DNA of 34,220 nucleotides, taken from NCBI GenBank assembly GCA_910587535.1, contig CAJUKM010000008.1:1-34220 (forward strand). The letters are read 5' to 3'. Shown piece by piece: positions 1 through 7,209 of the stretch (the stretch's first letter is position 1; each line of letters starts with the position of its first letter). The DNA comes from an uncultured Bacilli bacterium. Its GTDB lineage: Bacteria > Bacillota_I > Bacilli_A > RF39 > UBA660. Position numbers and translations under genes: made by a program. Below the pieces are notes generated by a model. That model ran no database searches, was not told the DNA's origin, and was given only the letters and a program-made list of their open reading frames with translations.

Positions 1-317
1 AATACAGCTTCTCTTTTATCTTTAGCGTCTTTTAAAACCTTACAAAGAGTAGAATAACTAACGCCGTATTTAAATGAATTTAAACTATAGAATTCTTTAT
101 ATGTTTTGCAACTACTATCTAAATAATCGGCAATAATAGATCTATTCAATTCACTTCGTTTATTGTCGATTAAATCGTATCTATTCCTTTTTATCATTGA
201 ACTAATTCTTGCTAAAGATTTCGGATGATAACCAGTTAAAAGAGCTAACTCGTGATATGTTGAGTTAGCTTTTTTATTTAAAATTTCTATGAGTTCTTTT
301 TTAGATAATCTTTTCAT
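1..317 (-). CDS. Partial HTH-like protein, N-terminal 105 residues
   Basis: An uninterrupted minus-strand reading frame opens with ATG at 317 and runs off the window at position 1, so only the N-terminal 105 codons are seen. The product is rich in Lys and Ser and begins MKRLSKKELIEILNKK; residues about 18-42 (TYHELALLTGYHPKSLARIS) read like a helix-turn-helix, followed by a second helical segment (TYKEFYSLNSFKYGVSYSTL). This arrangement is reminiscent of the N-terminal DNA-binding part of transposases or integrases, but no catalytic residues lie inside the window, so the class is an inference. There is no Shine-Dalgarno sequence; a strong extended -10 box lies 7 bases upstream of the ATG, which suggests a leaderless mRNA. 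Coding is fairly sure, function is not. Confidence 0.6.
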   Translation of the reverse strand, partial: MKRLSKKELIEILNKKANSTYHELALLTGYHPKSLARISSMIKRNRYDLIDNKRSELNRSIIADYLDSSCKTYKEFYSLNSFKYGVSYSTLCKVLKDAKDKREAV

Positions 318-323
318 AAAAAA

Positions 324-332
324 ATTATAACA
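324..332 (-). promoter_or_regulatory. Extended -10 promoter directly abutting the start codon
   Basis: Read on the minus strand, TGT-TATAAT occupies 332-324, and the ATG begins at 317, exactly where transcription would be expected to start. Only a run of T lies between. No convincing -35 hexamer is seen. Confidence 0.55.
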
Positions 333-369
333 TCATTAAGGTAACATTAAAATATATTTTTTACTTTTT

Positions 370-378
370 TGATATAAA
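370..378 (+). promoter_or_regulatory. Probable extended -10 promoter of the HAD-dikinase pair
   Basis: TGA-TATAAA at 370-378 is followed, about 30 bases later, by a good ribosome site (AAAAGGAGC, about 404-412) and the ATG at 420. The -35 region is not recognisable. Confidence 0.4.
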
Positions 379-419
379 TTAGGGTTATTTGATAAACTTC
401 TTTAAAAGGAGCAAGTACT

Positions 420-968
420 ATGACAAAAATTGAAACGGTCGCTTTTGATTTAGGAGGAGTCCTAGCATATCAAGACTTCAATTCACTCAGTGAAGAAGAA
501 TTATTCTTGTTTAAGTCTTATATGAATCGATGGAACATACGAGATAAAGAATTGATAGAATATGCTAGTCACAAAATACCAGAGATTTATTTAAAAATAC
601 ACAGACTGAGGAAAGAAGCAATCCCGACTTTAGAGATGTTGAAGGACATGAATATAAGACCATCTATATGGACGAATAACATTAAAGAAATCGACGCCTG
701 GTTTGAAGAAATAGGTTTATATAGATACATCAGAAGAGAAGATATTATAAATTCGTTCTACATTGGTTCTGACAAACCGGACATAAGATTCTATCGTAGA
801 GCAATAGAACTTTTAAAAGCAATCCCGAAAGACACCTTGTTTTTAGATGACAACTATCAAAATATAATAAATGCAGAAAAATGTGGCATTAATGGAAGAC
901 TATACGATTCTCATGACAGTTTAGAAGAGGTAGTGGAAAGAGAAATAAAGAAAGGAGTATCACGATGA
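420..968 (+). CDS. HAD-superfamily hydrolase (YihX-like, HAD-IA)
   Basis: A 182-residue cytoplasmic phosphatase-like protein of the haloacid dehalogenase superfamily. The four HAD motifs are visible: nucleophile D10 in AFDLGGVLA, T85 in IWTNN, K119 in SDKPD, and D143/D144 in FLDDN. The second Asp of the usual DxD is Gly12 here, as in YihX-type members. The small cap is helical (about residues 18-75). The substrate is unknown; the family dephosphorylates sugar phosphates and similar small molecules. It is translationally coupled to the next gene: its TGA (966-968) overlaps that gene's ATG (965) in an ATGA. Pairing with a dikinase-like enzyme suggests a phosphorylation/dephosphorylation pair or a small metabolite pathway, which is an inference. 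Confidence 0.85.
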   Translation: MTKIETVAFDLGGVLAYQDFNSLSEEELFLFKSYMNRWNIRDKELIEYASHKIPEIYLKIHRLRKEAIPTLEMLKDMNIRPSIWTNNIKEIDAWFEEIGLYRYIRREDIINSFYIGSDKPDIRFYRRAIELLKAIPKDTLFLDDNYQNIINAEKCGINGRLYDSHDSLEEVVEREIKKGVSR

Positions 969-2857
969 AAATAGAAGAATTGGGCACAAGTTGTAATATG
1001 AAAGGAAAAGCTGGAAATCTAAATAAACTATACCGAGATTTCAACATTGCTAGAGGTTTTATAATTACAAATGATATTTTCAAAGAATTTTTAACTTTAA
1101 ATAATGTAACATTTGGCAATGATATAGTAAAGATTAAAAAACAGATAATGAATGGATATTTTCCTGATGAAGAAAACCTTTTAAAATATTATAAACAAAA
1201 TAAATATGATAAAGTAATTGTTAGATCGAGCGCATCTTTAGAAGATGGTGATGATCACTCTTTCGCGGGGCAATTTGATTCATTTACGAATACTAATGCA
1301 GAAACTTTAATAGATAATATAAAGAGATGTTGGGCTTCGAGATTCGGCGAGAATGTCTCCGCTTACATAGAAGAAAATAAGTTGATAAAAGACTTTTCTT
1401 TTGACGTATTGATCCAAGAAATGATAATTTCAGATATATCCGGCATAGCGTTCTCTATTAATCCCACAAATGGAAAAGAAGAAACGCTAATTGATATGAC
1501 TTATTCGCAATGCGAAGATTTAGTTAGTGGAAAAGTAATACCTCAAACGTACCATATAGCAGGTAAAATATGCAAAAATATTGAGAGCATAGAAAAAGAA
1601 AAATTGATGATAATCGAAAACAATTTACAAAGATTAAAAAATATTTTTAATAATGATATAGAAATAGAATTCTGTTTTAAAGGTAAAGAATTTTATCTAT
1701 TTCAAGTCAGACCTATTACTAAGGTATACTTTTCTTTGAATAACTATATTAATACAGAGTTTTGGTGTTGTTTTAAGAATAACGATTGGACATTATTTAA
1801 TAGGAGTCTTTGGATCTTAAGGGCAACTAAATATAAAAATGCGAGAATAAATAATAAAATAACTGAAGATATTACTATATATTATCCGCATAATGAAAGG
1901 CAAATAAGGGCATTTAATGGTAATCAACCGCCACTCGATAAAATCACGATAAAAAATCATACATCCAAAGATATAAATGAGTATATTAAAGAATTTAATG
2001 ATATATCTATAAGCATTAAAAAATTATCGCCACTAGTCGAAGATAACATAAACAAAAACGATTTTTATAACTTCAACAAAAAATTAAAAAAAATTATAAA
2101 GTATAATGCTATCCTAAACTCCTATGAATATTTGATCGGATCTCTTGGCCAAGCGCTACATCAGAAACTAGACCAAAAAACATTAGAGAATATCGAAAAT
2201 TGGCGCAATAACGAAACCAACAGCTATTTCCCAATATATGATAAAATATTTAAATATGTAGTAGACTATTTTAAAATAGATTTAGATGTTAAAACTTTTA
2301 AACTTTATATCCATGTCGAGGAACTTATCCATCTATGTGATCAAAAAATAGATAAAATTAAATTACTTAAACGGATTGAAAAGCGTCAAAAAAATGGCTT
2401 CGTAATTTTAAATTTACGCAACAAAAAATATAACAATAAAGTGATTACAAACGTATCTACTTTTAATACGGTTAAAAACAGATTTAATGAGTTACAAAAC
2501 GATATGCTCAAAGAAAATAATTTCGACGGGATCAAAGGACAATCGACATTTAAAAATGGAAAAGTAATTACTGGAGAATGTGTAGTAGTAAAAGGTAATA
2601 ATTTTAAAGATATAGATTTAAATAACAAGATATTGATATGCGAAGTTACGACAGCAAAAGATGTTAAATATATAAAAGATATTAAAGCGTTAATTGTCGA
2701 CAATGGAGGAGTTTTATGTCATGCTGCAATTTTCTCTAGAGAATTTAATATACCGTGTTTAATGGGTTGTGAAGTTGCTACCAAATATTTTAATACTAAA
2801 GACATAGTGACGTTTGATCTAGATAACGAAATAATTAAAAAAGTAGACAGCATATAA
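965..2857 (+). CDS. PEP-synthase-like dikinase (ATP-grasp plus phosphohistidine swivel domain)
   Basis: A 630-residue protein with the pyruvate-phosphate-dikinase ATP-binding domain at its N terminus (residues about 1-255; VIVRSSASLEDG near 84-95, FAGQFDSF near 100-107, IQEMI, GIAFSINP, FQVRPI near 248-253) and a PEP-utilising swivel domain at the C terminus (about 520-628), whose phospho-accepting His is H586 in GGVLCHAAIFSRE. The PEP/pyruvate-binding TIM barrel of PEP synthase is absent; an unassigned, Lys/Asn-rich middle region (about 260-510) takes its place. The three-part plan recalls rifampicin phosphotransferase and the Campylobacter glutamine kinase Cj1418, where the middle domain binds the acceptor and the His carries phosphate from ATP. 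The acceptor here is unknown. No clear terminator follows. Confidence 0.8.
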   Translation: MKIEELGTSCNMKGKAGNLNKLYRDFNIARGFIITNDIFKEFLTLNNVTFGNDIVKIKKQIMNGYFPDEENLLKYYKQNKYDKVIVRSSASLEDGDDHSFAGQFDSFTNTNAETLIDNIKRCWASRFGENVSAYIEENKLIKDFSFDVLIQEMIISDISGIAFSINPTNGKEETLIDMTYSQCEDLVSGKVIPQTYHIAGKICKNIESIEKEKLMIIENNLQRLKNIFNNDIEIEFCFKGKEFYLFQVRPITKVYFSLNNYINTEFWCCFKNNDWTLFNRSLWILRATKYKNARINNKITEDITIYYPHNERQIRAFNGNQPPLDKITIKNHTSKDINEYIKEFNDISISIKKLSPLVEDNINKNDFYNFNKKLKKIIKYNAILNSYEYLIGSLGQALHQKLDQKTLENIENWRNNETNSYFPIYDKIFKYVVDYFKIDLDVKTFKLYIHVEELIHLCDQKIDKIKLLKRIEKRQKNGFVILNLRNKKYNNKVITNVSTFNTVKNRFNELQNDMLKENNFDGIKGQSTFKNGKVITGECVVVKGNNFKDIDLNNKILICEVTTAKDVKYIKDIKALIVDNGGVLCHAAIFSREFNIPCLMGCEVATKYFNTKDIVTFDLDNEIIKKVDSI

Positions 2858-2908
2858 TGAACTACTTTTAACAATTCAAAATGATGATAAGACTTTTTCA
2901 TATTTATG

Positions 2909-2917
2909 TGTTAAAAT
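2909..2917 (+). promoter_or_regulatory. Extended -10 promoter of the Nudix gene
   Basis: TGT-TAAAAT at 2909-2917, 26 bases upstream of the ATG at 2943, with AGGAGAAA (2931-2938) as ribosome site. There is no clear -35. Confidence 0.4.
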
Positions 2918-2942
2918 AAATACCATAGATAGGAGAAATATT

Positions 2943-3347
2943 ATGGATGTCGTTGGGACAATGTTTTTTAAAGAAAAGAAATTATTAATCGATAAGCCTC
3001 GTAAAAGGCCAACTTATCAAATGATAGGAGGACGAGTAGAAGAGGGAGAAACACCCCTAAAAGCTGCCATTAGAGAATGTCATGAAGAATTAGGTACAAA
3101 AGCGATATTTGATGAAAATAACTTTAAACTGATTATGGAGTTCGACGAAATAGCAACTAGTGATGGAACTACTAAAATTCACTTTTACGTCTTCGAATAT
3201 ACTGGTACTCTAGACGGTGAATTAGAGACGTCTGAAGAGATCGAGAATTTTTACTGGTATGATACTAATTGTAAAGATATAGAACTTTCTAATACACTTA
3301 AAAATGAAGTAGTGCCTTTTTGTGTTGAAAACGATTTGATAGCCTAA
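2943..3347 (+). CDS. Nudix hydrolase
   Basis: A 134-residue Nudix pyrophosphohydrolase. The Nudix box (Gx5Ex7REUxEExGU) is complete at residues about 30-52: GGRVEEGE, then RECHEELGT. The N terminus (MDVVGTMFFKEKKLLID) fits the first strand of the fold and the length is typical of small MutT-like members. Family members hydrolyse nucleoside diphosphates linked to another group, such as oxidised dNTPs, ADP-ribose or nucleotide sugars; nothing here fixes the substrate. It appears to be a single-gene unit with its own ribosome site. A second, broken Nudix gene lies at 20764-21069, but its box context differs, so the two need not be recent copies. Confidence 0.88.
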   Translation: MDVVGTMFFKEKKLLIDKPRKRPTYQMIGGRVEEGETPLKAAIRECHEELGTKAIFDENNFKLIMEFDEIATSDGTTKIHFYVFEYTGTLDGELETSEEIENFYWYDTNCKDIELSNTLKNEVVPFCVENDLIA

Positions 3348-3396
3348 TAAAAAGCCAAGTCTAGAGATGTTTCCTGTTAAATAAAGTCTTTTGTAC

Positions 3397-3402
3397 TATA
3401 AT
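3397..3402 (+). promoter_or_regulatory. -10 box of the membrane-bound XRE regulator
   Basis: TATAAT at 3397-3402 lies 23 bases before the ATG at 3426; GAAAGGAAA (3411-3419) serves as the ribosome site. The -35 is poor. Confidence 0.4.
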
Positions 3403-3425
3403 AATGGTATGAAAGGAAAAAAAAT

Positions 3426-4565
3426 ATGGATCAAAAAAAGATAGGCGAGTTTCTATGTGCTTGCCGGAAAAAGAAAAAAATAACTCAGACTGAACTAGCA
3501 GAAAAATTAGGGGTTACGAATAAATCTATAAGTAATTGGGAAAATGCTAGGTGTATGCCAGATCTATCTCTATTTAAGCCTCTCTGTGAAATCTTAGATA
3601 TTTCTGTAAACGATCTTTTGAGTGGAGAGAAAATAGATAAAGAAGAGTACGTCAAAAAAAGTGAGGAAAATATTTTTAGTGCCATAGATTACTCTAGAAA
3701 GATTTTGATGTCACACGAAAAAAAGATAAATAGTATGATTTTGTTCATAGGACTTATCATAATTATAGGAGCCTTTGCGATAGCACCAACTGATAGCAGT
3801 TGGGGTTCTATATATTCTATTGTAGGAGTATCAGTTTTTACATATGGTTCCTTTAGATTTTTTAGAACCAAACGATTACATAAAAGAGTGTTCCTGAGTG
3901 CAATTATATTTTCGGTCTTCTTAGCATTTTTAATAATATTAGATTTTATTTCTGTTTTAAACTATCACGTTGCGCCGAGATTTTCACTTCTAAAATCGAC
4001 TGGAAGTGATATGATCGTATATGAAGCTCCGTTTTATAAAGTATACAGAATCAATTATGATACTAAAAACGAATACTATATCGTCGATGCCAAAAAAGAA
4101 TACACAGAAGATACTATACCTAAATCTCCTTTTAAGAGAGATAGAAGTGGTTTTGCTTCGATCGTCAGATATAAAAACAGATATATAGGAAATAACAGCA
4201 ACACAGGTAATCTTATCAATACTTTGCCACTTGCAGAGCATGGTTATACTTTTGAAATCGATGCAACTCACGAAGGATTGATTATAAACTATCATTTGAC
4301 TTCTTGGTATCAAGATACGGACGATTACTTTAAAAAGGCTTTGATATATAATACTATTTCGATGTTTACGATGATAGGAAACTTAAAATACATAACTTTT
4401 AATACTAGTAACATTTCGTACAGAGTAGAAAAATCGAAGGTGGAAAGTATATATCCCGACTTTGAGAAAATCGAAGATGAAAAAAATTTCGACAAATATC
4501 TAGAAGACAAGATGTATGATGAACAATTTTTAGAAGAGATGTTTAATAAATTATTTTTGGAGTAG
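3426..4565 (+). CDS. Membrane-anchored XRE-family regulator
   Basis: A 379-residue protein with an N-terminal Cro/C1-type helix-turn-helix (residues about 6-62: KKITQTELAEKLGVTNKSIS, then NWENARCMPDLSLFKPLCEIL). It is followed by a short linker, two or three hydrophobic segments (about 101-118, 127-142 and 154-175) and a roughly 200-residue polar C-terminal part predicted to lie outside the membrane if the topology is correct. XRE proteins with membrane domains can link an envelope signal to transcription; this role is inferred. The C-terminal domain is not recognised. The gene stands alone: its stop codon lies inside a perfect hairpin terminator, and it precedes an unknown small membrane protein that has its own promoter. 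Confidence 0.75.
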   Translation: MDQKKIGEFLCACRKKKKITQTELAEKLGVTNKSISNWENARCMPDLSLFKPLCEILDISVNDLLSGEKIDKEEYVKKSEENIFSAIDYSRKILMSHEKKINSMILFIGLIIIIGAFAIAPTDSSWGSIYSIVGVSVFTYGSFRFFRTKRLHKRVFLSAIIFSVFLAFLIILDFISVLNYHVAPRFSLLKSTGSDMIVYEAPFYKVYRINYDTKNEYYIVDAKKEYTEDTIPKSPFKRDRSGFASIVRYKNRYIGNNSNTGNLINTLPLAEHGYTFEIDATHEGLIINYHLTSWYQDTDDYFKKALIYNTISMFTMIGNLKYITFNTSNISYRVEKSKVESIYPDFEKIEDEKNFDKYLEDKMYDEQFLEEMFNKLFLE

Positions 4566-4588
4566 ATAGTATATACTATCTACTTTTT
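4561..4588 (+). terminator. Perfect 24-bp palindromic terminator overlapping a stop codon
   Basis: Bases 4561-4584 form an uninterrupted 12+12 palindrome (AGTAGATAGTAT and its complement) followed by TTTTT. The TAG stop codon at 4563-4565 is part of the stem, so coding and termination signals share bases. Confidence 0.8.
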
Positions 4589-4630
4589 AAATAAAATATA
4601 GTTAAAAAATGTGGAAATAATTTTTCTATG

Positions 4631-4639
4631 TGCTATAAT
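4631..4639 (+). promoter_or_regulatory. Extended -10 promoter
   Basis: TGC-TATAAT at 4631-4639, 43 bases before the ATG at 4683. AAGGAG (4671-4676) provides the ribosome site. Confidence 0.55.
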
Positions 4640-4682
4640 ATCAAACCAAACAGAATAATATAATTGTTAAAAGGAGAAAGAC

Positions 4683-4913
4683 ATGACTGAAAAAAAGAAG
4701 TTAAATCTCTATAAATCTATTTTTATAGGAAGTGCTATAGTATTTTTATTAGAAGTATTTTTACTCCAAAAACCAAATGGTGTATTTGGACTACTCATAA
4801 GCCTTACAAGTGCGTATACCCTGATCGGAAGTACTATCAAACTATGTGGAATGAATCCGATGTTCAAAAAGACTCTAATAGAGTCGATAGACTTGCTGTT
4901 TTGGTTACCCTAA
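4683..4913 (+). CDS. Small two-helix membrane protein, unknown function
   Basis: A 76-residue protein with two hydrophobic segments (about residues 13-28 and 33-53) behind a Lys-rich N terminus (MTEKKKLNLYKS), so probably an inner-membrane hairpin. I do not recognise a family. It has its own extended -10 promoter, a strong Shine-Dalgarno sequence and a downstream hairpin terminator, so it looks like a real single-gene unit. Its 3' part contains GACTCT-AAT-AGAGTC (4871-4885), whose right half extends to GAGTCGAT, an octamer that recurs around the next promoter. Confidence 0.65.
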   Translation: MTEKKKLNLYKSIFIGSAIVFLLEVFLLQKPNGVFGLLISLTSAYTLIGSTIKLCGMNPMFKKTLIESIDLLFWLP

Positions 4914-4936
4914 AATCTACGAACTCGTAGATTTTT
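4913..4936 (+). terminator. Hairpin terminator
   Basis: AAATCTACGA (4913-4922) pairs with TCGTAGATTT (4925-4934), followed by T-rich sequence. It starts within the TAA stop of the small membrane protein. Confidence 0.7.
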
Positions 4937-4957
4937 GTTTGAGATAGATAAAAGTTT

Positions 4958-4991
4958 ATCGACTCTAAAAAATATGTTATAATCGAGTCGA
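4958..4991 (+). promoter_or_regulatory. Extended -10 promoter flanked by an inverted repeat (operator candidate)
   Basis: TGT-TATAAT at 4975-4983 is the promoter of the TfoX-N/trmB unit. It is bracketed by ATCGACTC (4958-4965) and GAGTCGA (4985-4991), an inverted repeat with 19 bases between the arms. A repressor bound to both arms would cover the -10 box and start site. The regulator is unknown. Confidence 0.45.
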
Positions 4992-5002
4992 GGAGAAATT
5001 AT

Positions 5003-5314
5003 ATGGCAACAACTAAAGAATATAGAGATTTCATATTAGAAAAATTAAACTTGCTAGATGAAATAACTTGTAAACCTATGATGGGTGAGTATCTTTTATA
5101 CTATAGAGGAATTCTATTTGGAGGAATATACGACGAAAGACTGCTCGTGAAGATTACCGACACGAATAGATCTTTTTCACTAGAGGAAGCAATACCATAT
5201 CAAGGTGCTAAACCTATGTATTTGATAGATACAGAAGATAAGGAAGAGATAAGGAATATAATAATTAATACTTGTGACGGGCTACCAATAGATAAAAAAA
5301 AGAAAGGCGCATGA
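5003..5314 (+). CDS. TfoX N-terminal-domain protein
   Basis: A 103-residue protein matching the TfoX/Sxy N-terminal domain: conserved features are CKPMMGEYLLYYRGILFGGI (about residues 22-41), LLVKITD, and the late AKPMYLID (about 69-76). In gamma-proteobacteria TfoX controls competence; stand-alone TfoX-N proteins are widespread in Bacillota and their role is not settled. It lacks the TfoX C-terminal domain. It lies 3 bases upstream of trmB and shares its promoter, so it is probably co-expressed with that tRNA methyltransferase. The ribosome site is AGGAGAAA (4991-4998), just upstream of the ATG at 5003. Confidence 0.8.
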   Translation: MATTKEYRDFILEKLNLLDEITCKPMMGEYLLYYRGILFGGIYDERLLVKITDTNRSFSLEEAIPYQGAKPMYLIDTEDKEEIRNIIINTCDGLPIDKKKKGA

Positions 5315-5317
5315 CAA

Positions 5318-5956
5318 ATGGAATATAATAAAGTAAAAGATGCAGATAAAATAATTAAAAAAAGCTCATTTTTAGTTTCCGATCCAACTAAATATAAAAA
5401 TAAATGGAGTGACTTTTTTGGCAATAAGAATCCTATACATTTAGAGCTCGGAATGGGAAGAGGAGAGTTCATAATAAATATGGCGATCGCTCATCCAAAT
5501 ATTAACTTCATAGGATTAGAGCTGAACGATTCCCAGATGGTAAAGGCAGTCGAAAGATTAGGAAAAAAGAACCTATCAAATCTAAAGCTTATTAATGACG
5601 ATGCCCAAAACGTTGCCAACATCTTCGGTAAGGAAATAGATACGATATATTTGACTTTCTCCGAACCTTGGCCTAAAAAGATCGATGAGAAGAAGAGATT
5701 TACTCATTTTAACTATTTAAAACTTTACGATAGGATTTGGAAAAAACATAAACACATAATATTGAAAACTGACAATAGAGGTCTGTTCGCATATTCTCTA
5801 GAAACGCTATCTCAATACTGGTATGTCTTCGATAGAGTGAGCTTAGATTTACATCACAGTGAAATTCCGATTCCAAATATTATGACAGACTTCGAAAAGA
5901 AGTATTTTGAAGAAAATAGGCCTATTTTTTACGTAGATGCGTCTTTTAAAGACTAA
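5318..5956 (+). CDS. trmB: tRNA (guanine-N7-)-methyltransferase TrmB
   Basis: A 212-residue SAM-dependent methyltransferase that forms m7G at position 46 of the tRNA variable loop. Visible features: the SAM-binding LELGMGRGEF (42-51), the acidic end of strand 2 (FIGLELN, about 64-70), FSEPWPKK (114-121, normally FxDPWPK) and the substrate-side segment KKRFTH (125-130), then ILKTDNRGLF (148-157). Length and motif order match TrmB. It starts 3 bases after the TfoX-N gene and probably depends on the same mRNA. The Asp-to-Glu change in the DPWPK motif is conservative. Confidence 0.95.
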   Translation: MEYNKVKDADKIIKKSSFLVSDPTKYKNKWSDFFGNKNPIHLELGMGRGEFIINMAIAHPNINFIGLELNDSQMVKAVERLGKKNLSNLKLINDDAQNVANIFGKEIDTIYLTFSEPWPKKIDEKKRFTHFNYLKLYDRIWKKHKHIILKTDNRGLFAYSLETLSQYWYVFDRVSLDLHHSEIPIPNIMTDFEKKYFEENRPIFYVDASFKD

Positions 5957-5990
5957 AAAATACAAAATGCTACCATTTTTAGCCAAAAAA

Positions 5991-6034
5991 ATGCACTTTA
6001 CATCTATCTAAAATGTGCATATTCATAGTAAAAT
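5991..6034 (+). promoter_or_regulatory. Inverted repeat and -10 box before the XRE gene
   Basis: ATGCAC (5991-5996) and GTGCAT (6015-6020) form an inverted repeat just upstream of a TAAAAT -10 candidate (6029-6034). This may be an autoregulatory operator of the downstream XRE protein; the arms are short, so this is tentative. Confidence 0.25.
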
Positions 6035-6057
6035 CAACCCAGAAAGAAGTGATTACT

Positions 6058-6591
6058 ATGACATTGGGCGAAAAAATAAGAGACGCCAGAAAAAGGCTGG
6101 GATTTTCTCAATCTCAATTTTGCAAACTTATGAACGTTACGCGCCAAGCTGTAGCAAAATGGGAAGGAGATCTCGGTATTCCAGAACTCCCTAATTTGAG
6201 AATACTCTCTAATATATTCAACATGACTTTCGATGAATTTTTAGACGAGAGTGGAAAATATGCTCCACTTCATATAACTAATGAAATCGATAAAAAAGTC
6301 TGTGGTAAGAGTGCAACGCCAGAATTAGAAATTTTAAAATTTTTCTATAATGATTCCTGGGAATTTTATAGTGTTTTAAAATTTCCTTATTTAAGTTTTC
6401 TTAATAATAGTGATACACACATGTATTTGGGAATTAAAGACGACATAAAACTTCTTATATATATAGAAGATTACACGATCGACATATTCGAGCTACCGAA
6501 TGATACCAATACTTTAAAATTTGAATATGCAAATACTAAGTATAAAAGAAAACAAAAAATTGATATATACGCTTTAAGCGAACAAAAATAA
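6058..6591 (+). CDS. XRE-family transcriptional regulator
   Basis: A 177-residue cytoplasmic protein with an N-terminal Cro/C1-type helix-turn-helix (MTLGEKIRDARKRLGFSQSQ, then FCKLMNVTRQAVAKWEGDLG, residues about 1-50, ending in FDEFLDES). The remaining 120 residues form an unrecognised C-terminal domain rich in aromatic residues. The ATG at 6058 is preferred over an earlier in-frame ATG at 6013 because AGAAAGAAGTG sits a normal distance upstream and the HTH begins directly. It ends in a hairpin shared with the convergent clpP gene. Target genes cannot be read from the sequence. Confidence 0.8.
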   Translation: MTLGEKIRDARKRLGFSQSQFCKLMNVTRQAVAKWEGDLGIPELPNLRILSNIFNMTFDEFLDESGKYAPLHITNEIDKKVCGKSATPELEILKFFYNDSWEFYSVLKFPYLSFLNNSDTHMYLGIKDDIKLLIYIEDYTIDIFELPNDTNTLKFEYANTKYKRKQKIDIYALSEQK

Positions 6592-6614
6592 GACGACTAT
6601 TTATCGTCTTTTTG
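6590..6614. terminator. Bidirectional terminator between the XRE gene and clpP
   Basis: AAGACGA (6590-6596) pairs with TCGTCTT (6604-6610) across a 7-base loop; T-runs follow in the plus direction, with A/T-rich sequence on the other side. The XRE stop codon and the clpP stop codon both fall in the hairpin. Confidence 0.65.
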
Positions 6615-7184
6615 TTTGAAAACGTGATCTACAATCCCATAATCTTTAGCCTCTTTAGCGCTCATGAAATTATCTCTTTCGGTATCTTTATTTATTTTCG
6701 AGATACTCTTTCCAGTGTGTTTTGCTAGAAGAGAATTCATTTTATCTCTAAGTTTTAATATTCTATCTGCTTGAATTTTTATCACAGTTGCTTGTCCTTC
6801 TGTTCCACCTAGTACTTCGTGAATCATAACTTCGGAATTAGGAAGAGCATACCTTTTACCTTTAGTGCCCGCTGCTAAGAGAAAAGATCCCATAGAAGCA
6901 GCCATTCCGACGACTATAGTAGAGACATCACTTTTGATAAAATTCATAGTATCATAGATTGCTAGTCCAGCAACAACAGATCCCCCTGGACTATTTATAT
7001 ATAATGATATATCCTCATGACTGATAGAATCTAAATACAACAGTTCTGATACGATTATATTCGCACTGTCATCGGTTATTTCACCGCTCAAGAAAATTAT
7101 TCTATCGTTTAAAAGCCTTGAATAAAGATCAAATGCTCTTTCACCGTTAAACGTTTTTTCTACGACTGTTGGAATCAATGTCAT
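6597..7184 (-). CDS. clpP: ATP-dependent Clp protease proteolytic subunit
   Basis: A 195-residue serine peptidase of family S14 that forms the tetradecameric chamber fed by ClpX or ClpC. The catalytic triad is intact: S97 in GMAASMGS, H122 in IHEVLGG (usually HQPLGG) and D171 in ERDNFMSA. The INSPGGSV oxyanion segment (63-70) is present and the length is typical. Start supported by AGGTGAAA upstream. It lies 25 bases downstream of gerAB on the same strand, so at least some clpP transcript may come from the germination operon, although a promoter within the end of gerAB cannot be excluded. As ClpP degrades tmRNA-tagged proteins in most bacteria, the unusual tmRNA tag in this window is relevant to it. 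Confidence 0.96.
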   Translation of the reverse strand: MTLIPTVVEKTFNGERAFDLYSRLLNDRIIFLSGEITDDSANIIVSELLYLDSISHEDISLYINSPGGSVVAGLAIYDTMNFIKSDVSTIVVGMAASMGSFLLAAGTKGKRYALPNSEVMIHEVLGGTEGQATVIKIQADRILKLRDKMNSLLAKHTGKSISKINKDTERDNFMSAKEAKDYGIVDHVFKQKDDK

Positions 7185-7209
7185 TTATTTTCACCTATTT
7201 ATATAATAG

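Noticed and set aside
2386..2703. Minus-strand frame within the dikinase gene
   Set aside because: No promoter or ribosome site; low-complexity Phe/Leu/Ser composition typical of an antisense shadow in AT-rich DNA.
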